Part shown: positions 1-4,338 of the stretch, piece after piece | Numbering within the stretch: the stretch's first letter is position 1 | Layout of the letters: every line of letters begins with the position of its first letter | NCBI GenBank assembly: GCA_036521075.1 | Contig: DATDIL010000222.1 | Location: 1-5,040, forward strand | Origin: DAIDKA01 sp036521075 | GTDB taxonomy: Bacteria > Pseudomonadota > Gammaproteobacteria > Steroidobacterales > Steroidobacteraceae | Length of the DNA stretch: 5,040 nucleotides | Reading direction: 5' to 3' | Translations under genes and position numbers: made by a program | The notes under the pieces: generated by a model | Database searches by the model: none | Told to the model about the DNA's origin: nothing | Seen by the model: only the letters and a program-made list of their open reading frames with translations

Positions 1-94
1 CACCAAGGTCGCCTTCGACCGTTCCGGTTTCCAGTATCACGGTCGTGTCAAAGCATTGGCCGACGCCGCTCGCGAAGCGGGCCTTGAGTTCTAA
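1..94 (+). CDS. rplR: Large-subunit ribosomal protein L18 (uL18), 3' end only
   Basis: This is the C-terminal end of L18, the 5S rRNA-binding protein of the large-subunit central protuberance. The reading frame is entered at base 2 and gives 30 residues before a TAA stop at 92-94. It contains FDRSGFQYHGRV followed by ALADAAREAGLEF, which matches the E. coli L18 C-terminus almost residue for residue. The rest of the gene lies upstream of the window. Its position directly before rpsE is the normal spc-operon order. The identification rests on this short tail plus the gene order, and both agree. Nothing unusual is seen. Confidence 0.96.
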   Translation, partial: TKVAFDRSGFQYHGRVKALADAAREAGLEF

Positions 95-109
95 GCAGGT
101 ATCCCAATC

Positions 110-616
110 ATGGCAAGACCAGAAAGAGGACAATCGGCTGATGAGTTCGTCGAGAAGCTCGTCGCCGTCAACCGCACCGCCAAGGTCGTCAAGGGTGGCC
201 GTCAATTCGGCTTTACCGCCCTGACGGTCGTCGGCGACGGCTCCGGCCGGGTGGGCTTCGGCTTTGGCAAGGCGCGTGAGGTGCCCGTGGCCATCTCCAA
301 GGCGATGGCCCAGGCGCGCAAGAACATGATCAACGTGGCGTTGCGAAACGACACGCTGCACTACGCGATCCGCGGCACCCATGGCGCGACCCGCGTACTG
401 ATGCAGCCGGCCTCGGATGGTACGGGTGTTATCGCCGGCGGCGGCATGCGCGCGGTACTGGAATGTGCCGGAGTGCGTAACGTGCTGGCCAAGAGTTATG
501 GTTCGCGCAACCCCATCAACGTGGTGCGTGCGACCATCGAGGCGCTCTCCAAGGTGCGCTCGCCCGAGGAGATCGCGGCCAAGCGTGGCAAGAGTCTCGC
601 GGAGCTGACGACATGA
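110..616 (+). CDS. rpsE: Small-subunit ribosomal protein S5 (uS5)
   Basis: S5 sits on the solvent side of the 30S subunit near the mRNA entry and helps set translational accuracy; spectinomycin binds next to one of its loops. The product has 168 residues (E. coli 167). The N-terminal double-stranded-RNA-binding-like domain spans about 11-75, with KGGRQFGFTALTVVGDG at 28-44 and GFGKAREVP at 51-59. The C-terminal domain spans about 82-155, with QPASDGTGVIAGGGMRAVLE at 99-118 and NPINVVRAT at 134-142; AAKRGKS follows near the end. The ATG at 110 is preceded by a weak ribosome site (AGG at 97-99, 10 nt upstream). The start fits the family length, and the VEKLVAVNR segment at 14-22 aligns with E. 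coli. In the spectinomycin loop, Thr23-Ala24 replace Val-Ser of E. coli. The gene begins 15 nt after rplR, and its stop overlaps the rpmD start. Confidence 0.98.
   Translation: MARPERGQSADEFVEKLVAVNRTAKVVKGGRQFGFTALTVVGDGSGRVGFGFGKAREVPVAISKAMAQARKNMINVALRNDTLHYAIRGTHGATRVLMQPASDGTGVIAGGGMRAVLECAGVRNVLAKSYGSRNPINVVRATIEALSKVRSPEEIAAKRGKSLAELTT
601..604 (+). promoter_or_regulatory. Ribosome binding site for rpmD
   Basis: GGAG lies 8 nt before the ATG at 613 and inside the last codons of rpsE. It supports this ATG over the in-frame GTG at 637, which would give a 56-residue L30 and has no comparably good site. The location makes rpmD translation likely to be coupled to that of rpsE. Confidence 0.65.
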
Positions 617-807
617 CCATCGCTGGCCCGGGATCTGTGAAAGTGACGCTCATCAAGAGCCTGAATGGGCAGTTGGCGAGCATCGCCGCTTCGGTGCGGG
701 GCCTGGGGCTGCGCAAGCCGCACCAGAGCGTGACCGTGGTCGGAACGCCGCAGAACCGCGGCATGATCAACGCGGCCGTGCACCTGCTGAAAGTCGAAGA
801 GGCGTAG
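613..807 (+). CDS. rpmD: Large-subunit ribosomal protein L30 (uL30)
   Basis: L30 is a small protein that binds 23S rRNA on the 50S surface. The product has 64 residues, against 59 in E. coli. The conserved core is present: KVTLIKS at 10-16, GLGLRK at 30-35 and NRGMIN at 48-53, ending in a KVEE tail as in E. coli. The ATG overlaps the rpsE stop codon as ATGA, which suggests translational coupling. Compared with E. coli the N-terminus is a few residues longer. A start at the GTG at 637 (residue 9) would remove this extra part but loses the good GGAG site. The 63-residue type without archaeal insertions is typical of bacteria. rplO follows after 3 nt. Confidence 0.95.
   Translation: MTIAGPGSVKVTLIKSLNGQLASIAASVRGLGLRKPHQSVTVVGTPQNRGMINAAVHLLKVEEA
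798..802 (+). promoter_or_regulatory. Ribosome binding site for rplO
   Basis: AGAGG lies 8 nt before the ATG at 811, within the last codons of rpmD. A second in-frame ATG at 817 is 14 nt away, which is too far for the usual spacing, so the site favours the start at 811. Confidence 0.55.
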
Positions 808-810
808 AAG

Positions 811-1248
811 ATGGCGATGCGACTGAATCAATTGGCCCCAGCCGAGGGCTCCCGACGCAACCGTTTGCGCGTGGGACGGGGCGCCTCCGCCGGCCAGGGC
901 AAGACCTGCGGTCGCGGCGTCAAGGGGCAGCGCGCCCGCAAGGGTGGCTACCACAAGGTCGGGTTCGAGGGCGGCCAGATGCCGCTGCAGCGCCGATTGC
1001 CGAAGGTCGGCTTCCGCTCGGCCATGAAGGCGACCCGCGCCGAAGTGCGCCTCTCGGAGCTGGCCAAGGTCGAAGGCACGATCATCGACCTGGCGGCCCT
1101 GAAGGCGGCCGGTGTCGTGGGTCTGCATGCCGATGTCGCGAAGGTGGTGCTCTCCGGTGCAATCGCGCGGGCGGTCACCCTCAAGGGCATCGCCGTCACC
1201 AAGGGCGCGCTGGCGGCGATCGTCGCGGCCGGCGGCAAGGTCGAATAA
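811..1248 (+). CDS. rplO: Large-subunit ribosomal protein L15 (uL15)
   Basis: L15 is a 50S assembly protein that binds 23S rRNA, with an extended basic N-terminal arm reaching into the subunit. The product has 145 residues (E. coli 144). The arm at about 1-60 contains LAPAEGSRR, the basic glycine-rich GKTCGRGVKGQ at 30-40 and FEGGQMPLQRRLPKVGF at 52-68. The globular C-terminal part contains EVRLSELAKVEG at 78-89 and the L15 signature region from KVVLSGAI at 111 to the AAGGK near the end. The family usually has His where Val37 stands (GRGHKGQ in E. coli). The E. coli protein begins at the equivalent of Met3, so the ATG at 817 is an alternative start; the ribosome site favours 811. It is followed by secY after 15 nt. 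Confidence 0.97.
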   Translation: MAMRLNQLAPAEGSRRNRLRVGRGASAGQGKTCGRGVKGQRARKGGYHKVGFEGGQMPLQRRLPKVGFRSAMKATRAEVRLSELAKVEGTIIDLAALKAAGVVGLHADVAKVVLSGAIARAVTLKGIAVTKGALAAIVAAGGKVE

Positions 1249-1252
1249 GGAA
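1247..1252 (+). promoter_or_regulatory. Ribosome binding site for secY
   Basis: AAGGAA overlaps the TAA stop of rplO and lies 11 nt before the GTG at 1264. It is the only good site near the secY N-terminus and supports a GTG start, because no in-frame ATG occurs before residue 29, which already lies in the first membrane segment. Confidence 0.6.
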
Positions 1253-1263
1253 CGAACGGTACC

Positions 1264-2613
1264 GTGGCCAGCAATTCACTCACCAGTCCGGGAAACGCGC
1301 TCGGGGAAGCTTCACGCTTCTCGGAGATCCGCGGCCGTCTGGCGTTCATGATTGCCGGCCTGGTCGTGTATCGCATCGGCACGTTCATCCCCGTGCCGGG
1401 CATCAACCCGGACGCCGTGGCGCGCTTCTTCGCCGACCAGACCGGCATCCTGCAGATTGCCAACATGTTCTCCGGCGGCGCCCTGCAGCGGCTGTCGATC
1501 TTCGCCATGGGCGTGATGCCCTACATCTCCGCCTCGATCATCATCCAGATGATGGGCATGGTCGTGCCGACGCTGATGGAGCTGCGCAAGGAAGGCGAGG
1601 CCGGGCGGCGCAAGCTCACCGAGTACACCCGCTACGGCACGGTGGTGCTGGCCGCCTTCCAGTCATTTGCTGCCGCGATCGCCCTGCAGGCCAATCACAT
1701 GGTGCTGGCGAGCGGGCCGATGTGGCTCATGACCGCTACCATTACGATGACCACCGGGACGCTGTTTCTGATGTGGCTGGGTGAGCAGATCACCGAGCGT
1801 GGCATCGGCAACGGCATCTCGATGCTGATTCTCTCCGGCATCGTGGCCGGGCTGCCGGGCGCGGTGGGCAACACGTTCCAGCAGGTCAGCACCGGAGAAA
1901 TGTCCGGTCCGTTCTTCCTGCTGCTGCTGATCATCGTGCTGGGCGTGACCTACTTCGTGGTGTTCGTCGAGCGCGCGCAGCGCCGCATCCCGGTCAACTA
2001 CGCGAAGCGCCAGGTCGGTCGGCGCATGTTCGCCGGTCAGAGCAGCCACCTGCCGTTCAAGATCAACATGTCGGGGGTGATCCCGCCCATCTTCGCCTCG
2101 AGCATCCTGCTGTTCCCGCAGACGATCGCGAGTTTCTTCAGCAGGGCTTCCACCGGCAGGACCGGCGAGATCCTGCAGAAGGTCGCCAATTCGCTCGGCT
2201 ACGGCCAACCGGCACACCTGGTGGTGTATGCCCTGCTGATCCTGTTCTTCTGCTTCTTCTATACGGCGCTGGTGTTCAACTCGCGTGACACCGCGCAGAA
2301 CCTGCAGAAGTCCGGAGCATTCATCCCCGGCATCCGTCCGGGCCAGCAGACCGGTGATTACATCGACAAGGTGCTCTCACGCCTGACCCTGTGGGGTGCT
2401 CTGTATGTGGCGCTGGTGTGCCTGCTGCCGGAATTCCTGGTGTCATCCCAGGGTGTTCCGTTCCAGTTCGGCGGCACCTCGCTGATGATTGTGGTGGTGG
2501 TAGTGATGGATTTCATGTCGCAGCTGCAGGCTCACATGATGTCCCATCAGTATCCGGGTCTGCTCAAGAAGGCGAACCTGCTCGGCTATGGCCGCACCGG
2601 GGCGGGCGGCTGA
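1264..2613 (+). CDS. secY: Protein translocase channel subunit SecY
   Basis: SecY forms the protein-conducting pore of the inner membrane together with SecE and SecG; it works with SecA for export and with the ribosome and SRP for membrane insertion. The product has 449 residues (E. coli 443) and the ten-helix pattern of the family. Helix 1 is at about 26-43. The plug and helix 2 region contains NMFSGGALQR at 67-76, followed by GVMPYISASIII at 83-94. The second signature, LGEQITERGIGNGIS, is at 172-186. Cytosolic loop C4 holds VERAQRRIPVNYAKRQ at 235-250 for ribosome contact. Loop C5 holds GIRPG with Arg358, equivalent to E. coli Arg357, which is needed for SecA-driven export. The C-terminus ends in KKANLLGYGR plus TGAGG. 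Translation begins at GTG; the first 18 residues are variable and polar. No frameshift or missing helix is seen. Confidence 0.98.
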   Translation: MASNSLTSPGNALGEASRFSEIRGRLAFMIAGLVVYRIGTFIPVPGINPDAVARFFADQTGILQIANMFSGGALQRLSIFAMGVMPYISASIIIQMMGMVVPTLMELRKEGEAGRRKLTEYTRYGTVVLAAFQSFAAAIALQANHMVLASGPMWLMTATITMTTGTLFLMWLGEQITERGIGNGISMLILSGIVAGLPGAVGNTFQQVSTGEMSGPFFLLLLIIVLGVTYFVVFVERAQRRIPVNYAKRQVGRRMFAGQSSHLPFKINMSGVIPPIFASSILLFPQTIASFFSRASTGRTGEILQKVANSLGYGQPAHLVVYALLILFFCFFYTALVFNSRDTAQNLQKSGAFIPGIRPGQQTGDYIDKVLSRLTLWGALYVALVCLLPEFLVSSQGVPFQFGGTSLMIVVVVVMDFMSQLQAHMMSHQYPGLLKKANLLGYGRTGAGG

Positions 2614-2646
2614 GCCCAAGCGCGCCGACACTTACGGAACATCCTC

Positions 2647-2760
2647 ATGAAAGTACGTCCATCCGTCAAAAAGATCTGCAAGAACTGCAAGATCGTGCGC
2701 CGTCGGCGCGTGGTCTACGTAATTTGCAGCGACCAGCGCCACAAGCAGAGACAGGGTTGA
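2647..2760 (+). CDS. rpmJ: Large-subunit ribosomal protein L36 (bL36), zinc-binding form
   Basis: L36 is the smallest 50S protein; it binds 23S rRNA and stabilises the region at the base of the L7/L12 stalk. The 37-residue product begins MKVRPSVKKICKNCK and ends KHKQRQG-like (HKQRQG), very close to the 38-residue E. coli protein. The zinc ribbon is complete: Cys11, Cys14, Cys27 and His32. This is therefore the zinc-containing paralogue, not the cysteine-free form that many bacteria carry elsewhere for zinc shortage. The ATG is preceded by GGAA at 2636-2639, 7 nt upstream. The gene lies 33 nt after secY and only 4 nt before rpsM, and its last codons contain the rpsM ribosome site. Confidence 0.96.
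   Translation: MKVRPSVKKICKNCKIVRRRRVVYVICSDQRHKQRQG
2753..2756 (+). promoter_or_regulatory. Ribosome binding site for rpsM
   Basis: AGGG lies 8 nt before the ATG at 2765 and falls within the last two sense codons of rpmJ. Ribosomes finishing L36 therefore pass over the S13 initiation region, which favours coupled translation. Confidence 0.55.
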
Positions 2761-2764
2761 ACTT

Positions 2765-3145
2765 ATGGCTCGCATAGCCGGCATCAATATTCCGATGAAC
2801 AAGCACGTGTGGGTGGGCTTACAGCACATCTACGGTGTGGGCCGCACCCGTGCGGTCGAAGTGTGCGTGGCCGCCGGGGTCGACCCGCACACGCGCGTCA
2901 AGGATCTGACCGAGCCGGAGGTGAATGGCCTGCGCTCGCAGATCGCGAAGTTCGCGGTCGAGGGCGACCTGCGGCGCGAAGTGTCAATGAACATCAAGCG
3001 CCTGATGGACCTGGGTTCATACCGGGGCATCCGGCACCGTCGCGGACTTCCGGTCCGTGGCCAGCGCACCAAGACCAATGCGCGTACACGCAAGGGCCCG
3101 CGCAAGCAGGCCGTCAAGCTGAACGCACCGCCGGGCAAGGCGTAA
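2765..3145 (+). CDS. rpsM: Small-subunit ribosomal protein S13 (uS13)
   Basis: S13 lies in the head of the 30S subunit, forms intersubunit bridges with the 50S central protuberance and has a C-terminal tail reaching the P-site tRNA. The product has 126 residues against 118 in E. coli. It begins MARIAGINIP, has the helix-two-turn-helix-like IYGVGRTRA at 22-30, VEGDLRREVSMNIKRLMDLG at 65-84 and the family signature GLPVRGQRTKTNARTRKG at 94-111. After the conserved GPRK the tail runs about eight residues longer than in E. coli (ending NAPPGKA). In E. coli the alpha operon starts at this gene, with a promoter and an S4-binding leader upstream; here only 4 nt separate it from rpmJ. rpsK follows after 15 nt. 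Confidence 0.98.
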   Translation: MARIAGINIPMNKHVWVGLQHIYGVGRTRAVEVCVAAGVDPHTRVKDLTEPEVNGLRSQIAKFAVEGDLRREVSMNIKRLMDLGSYRGIRHRRGLPVRGQRTKTNARTRKGPRKQAVKLNAPPGKA

Positions 3146-3160
3146 CGAGGCAACAAGATA

Positions 3161-3589
3161 ATGGCCGATCAGAAACAACCGCAGGGCGGCTCGAACAGCG
3201 CCCAGTCCGGCGGTCCGAAGAAGCCGAAGAAGGCGCGCAAGAATGTGCTCGACGGGATCGCGCACGTGCATGCCAGCTTCAACAACACGATCATCACGAT
3301 CACGGATCGGCAGGGCAATACGCTGTCCTGGGCGACCTCCGGGGGTTGCGGATTCCGCGGCTCGCGCAAGAGCACGCCGTTCGCCGCGCAGGTCGCCGCC
3401 GAGAAGGCCGGAGTTGCCGCGCAGGAGCATGGCCTGAAGAACGTGGAAGTGCGCGTGGGAGGGCCAGGTCCGGGTCGCGAGTCGGCCGTGCGGGCGCTCA
3501 ATACCTGCGGTTTGAAGATCACCAGTATTTCGGACGTGACGCCCATTCCGCACAACGGCTGCCGTCCCCCCAAGAAGCGCCGGGTCTAG
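3161..3589 (+). CDS. rpsK: Small-subunit ribosomal protein S11 (uS11)
   Basis: S11 is a platform protein of the 30S subunit beside the mRNA exit and the Shine-Dalgarno helix. The product has 142 residues, against 129 in E. coli. The conserved body starts at about residue 28: HVHASFNNTIITITDRQGN at 35-53, GFRGSRKSTPFAAQVAAE at 64-81, GPGPGRESAVRALN at 101-114 and DVTPIPHNGCRPPKKRRV at the C-terminus. The Asn-Gly pair at 132-133 matches E. coli Asn119-Gly, a site known to become isoaspartate. The first 27 residues are rich in Gln, Ser, Gly, Pro and Lys and longer than in E. coli. GAGG at 3147-3150 lies 10 nt before the ATG, and no Met follows before the conserved body, so the longer N-terminus appears real. 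Confidence 0.98.
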   Translation: MADQKQPQGGSNSAQSGGPKKPKKARKNVLDGIAHVHASFNNTIITITDRQGNTLSWATSGGCGFRGSRKSTPFAAQVAAEKAGVAAQEHGLKNVEVRVGGPGPGRESAVRALNTCGLKITSISDVTPIPHNGCRPPKKRRV

Positions 3590-3594
3590 GCCTC

Positions 3595-3599
3595 AAGGA
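3595..3599 (+). promoter_or_regulatory. Ribosome binding site for rpsD
   Basis: AAGGA lies 10 nt before the ATG at 3610. It decides the start, because the reading frame of rpsD is open far upstream (back to at least 2809) through rpsM and rpsK in the wrong frame. Confidence 0.65.
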
Positions 3600-3609
3600 A
3601 CTAAAGTAT

Positions 3610-4233
3610 ATGGCGCGTTACACCGGTCCCACGTGCAAGCTCGCGCGTCGCGAAGGCACCGATCTATTCCTGAAGAGTGGCGCGAAGCCGCTCGAGAGCA
3701 AGTGCAAGTTCCAGGTGCCCCCGGGCGGCATCAAGGGCGAGCGCCGCCAGCGCCTGTCGGACTACGGCACGCAGCTGCGCGAGAAGCAGAAGCTGCGCCG
3801 CATGTACGGGGTGCTCGAGCGCCAGTTCAGCAACTATTACGAGGAGGCTGCGCGCCGCAGCGGTGCCACGGGTGAAAACCTGCTGAAGCTGCTGGAGTGC
3901 CGTCTGGACAACGTCGTTTATCGCATGGGATTCGCGGTGACCCGCGCCGAAGCGCGCCAGCTGGTCAGCCACAAGGGCATCCTCGTGAACGATCAGGTCG
4001 TCACCATTGCCTCCTACCAGGTGCGCGCCGGGGATGTGATCACGGTGCGCGAGAAGTCGCGCAAGCAGCTGCGCATCACGAACGCGTTGACCATGGCCCA
4101 GCAGGTTGGCCTGCCCGAATGGGTCGAGGTGGACGACAAGGCATTCAAGGGCGTGTTCCGCACCGTCCCGGCGCGCGATGAAATCCTGCCCGACATCAAT
4201 GAGAATCTCGTCGTCGAGCTGTACTCGAAGTAA
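3610..4233 (+). CDS. rpsD: Small-subunit ribosomal protein S4 (uS4)
   Basis: S4 is a primary 16S rRNA-binding protein that starts assembly of the 30S body, affects decoding accuracy and, in E. coli, represses the alpha operon by binding its mRNA. The product has 207 residues (E. coli 206) and starts MARYTGP, as usual. The N-terminal domain contains RREGTDLFLKSG at 13-24, LSDYGTQLREKQKLRRMYGV at 49-68 and LERQFSNYYEEAAR at 69-82. The S4 RNA-binding domain spans about 98-160, with RLDNVVYRMGF at 98-108 and TRAEARQLVSHKGILVN at 111-127. The C-terminus is DINENLVVELYSK. Only Cys9 and Cys32 remain at or near the four-cysteine zinc site of zinc-type S4 proteins, so a normal zinc site is unlikely. 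The gene follows rpsK by 20 nt and is followed by an unusual 105-nt gap with hairpins. Confidence 0.98.
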   Translation: MARYTGPTCKLARREGTDLFLKSGAKPLESKCKFQVPPGGIKGERRQRLSDYGTQLREKQKLRRMYGVLERQFSNYYEEAARRSGATGENLLKLLECRLDNVVYRMGFAVTRAEARQLVSHKGILVNDQVVTIASYQVRAGDVITVREKSRKQLRITNALTMAQQVGLPEWVEVDDKAFKGVFRTVPARDEILPDINENLVVELYSK

Positions 4234-4242
4234 TTCAAGCAG

Positions 4243-4263
4243 CCTGCGGATTTGTTCCGCGGG
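4243..4263 (+). other. Hairpin 1 in the rpsD-rpoA gap
   Basis: Bases 4243-4250 can pair with 4256-4263 to form an 8-bp stem (one G-U pair) with a TTTGT loop. It begins 10 nt after the rpsD stop and ends 2 nt before the next hairpin. It has no T-run of its own, so it is not an intrinsic terminator by itself. It could protect the rpsD 3' end or act in alternative pairing with hairpin 2, since CGGAT occurs in the left arms of both (4247-4251 and 4267-4271). Confidence 0.5.
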
Positions 4264-4265
4264 GG

Positions 4266-4305
4266 TCGGATGGTAGTGATTATTGACCATCCGATTTCGT
4301 TTTTT
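4266..4305 (+). terminator. Terminator-like hairpin 2 between rpsD and rpoA
   Basis: TCGGATGGT at 4266-4274 and ACCATCCGA at 4286-4294 form a perfect 9-bp stem with an 11-base loop. TTTCG and then six T residues at 4300-4305 follow on the + strand. This is the layout of a rho-independent terminator pointing in the direction of the operon. The T-run begins 5 bases after the stem, although TTT follows the stem at once, so termination may be partial. It lies 34 nt before the rpoA start. There is hardly room for a full promoter between it and rpoA, so attenuation or RNA processing is more plausible than a complete stop. The hairpin is seen; the function is inferred. Confidence 0.5.
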
Positions 4306-4310
4306 CTGCG

Positions 4311-4325
4311 GCCGGTCAACCCGGC
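4311..4325 (+). other. Hairpin 3 directly before the rpoA ribosome site
   Basis: GCCGG at 4311-4315 and CCGGC at 4321-4325 form a short all-GC stem with a TCAAC loop. It ends at the base before the rpoA ribosome-binding sequence, so it could influence ribosome access or simply keep the site clear of other structure. At five base pairs in GC-rich DNA it could also be chance. Confidence 0.35.
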
Positions 4326-4332
4326 AAGGTGA
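4326..4332 (+). promoter_or_regulatory. Ribosome binding site for rpoA
   Basis: AAGGTGA lies 6 nt before the ATG at 4339; its AGGTGA is a long match to the anti-Shine-Dalgarno complement. It is among the best sites in the window, as expected for a gene 105 nt from its neighbour that cannot rely on coupling to rpsD translation. Confidence 0.65.
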
Positions 4333-4338
4333 GAAGCT

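Noticed and set aside
637..639. GTG as an alternative start for rpmD.
   Set aside because: It would shorten L30 to 56 residues and lacks a well-placed ribosome site, whereas the ATG at 613 has GGAG at 8 nt and the coupled ATGA overlap with rpsE.
496..1128. Long antisense open frame (about 210 codons) opposite rpsE, rpmD and rplO, and a similar one at 948-1508.
   Set aside because: Composition is dominated by His, Arg, Ala and Gln as expected from the reverse strand of GC-rich genes; there is no recognisable domain and the + strand genes are certain.
2391..2777. Forward open frame spanning the secY end, the gap and rpmJ.
   Set aside because: It lies out of frame with both SecY and L36, which are certain from conserved residues; its translation matches no family I recognise.
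2809..3609. An open reading frame continuous with rpsD running back to 2809 through rpsM and rpsK, suggesting a long fusion protein.
   Set aside because: Upstream of 3610 the translation is Arg/Gly/Ala-rich and resembles no family, while the other frame encodes clear S13 and S11. The S4 start at 3610 has a good ribosome site and the family N-terminus MARYTGP. The open frame is a high-GC effect.
3664..4290. Antisense open frames opposite rpsD (3664-4290) and rpoA (4014-4760, 4483-4851).
   Set aside because: They mirror well-conserved coding sequence, start within unrelated genes or in the hairpin gap, and show low-complexity composition with no family resemblance.
4278..4312. Possible promoter for rpoA in the gap: TTGACC at 4283-4288 resembles a -35 box and GATTAT at 4278-4283 resembles a -10 box.
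   Set aside because: No acceptable -10 box lies 16-18 bases after TTGACC, and no good -35 lies at the right distance before GATTAT. Both fall inside the hairpin, which explains them well enough.
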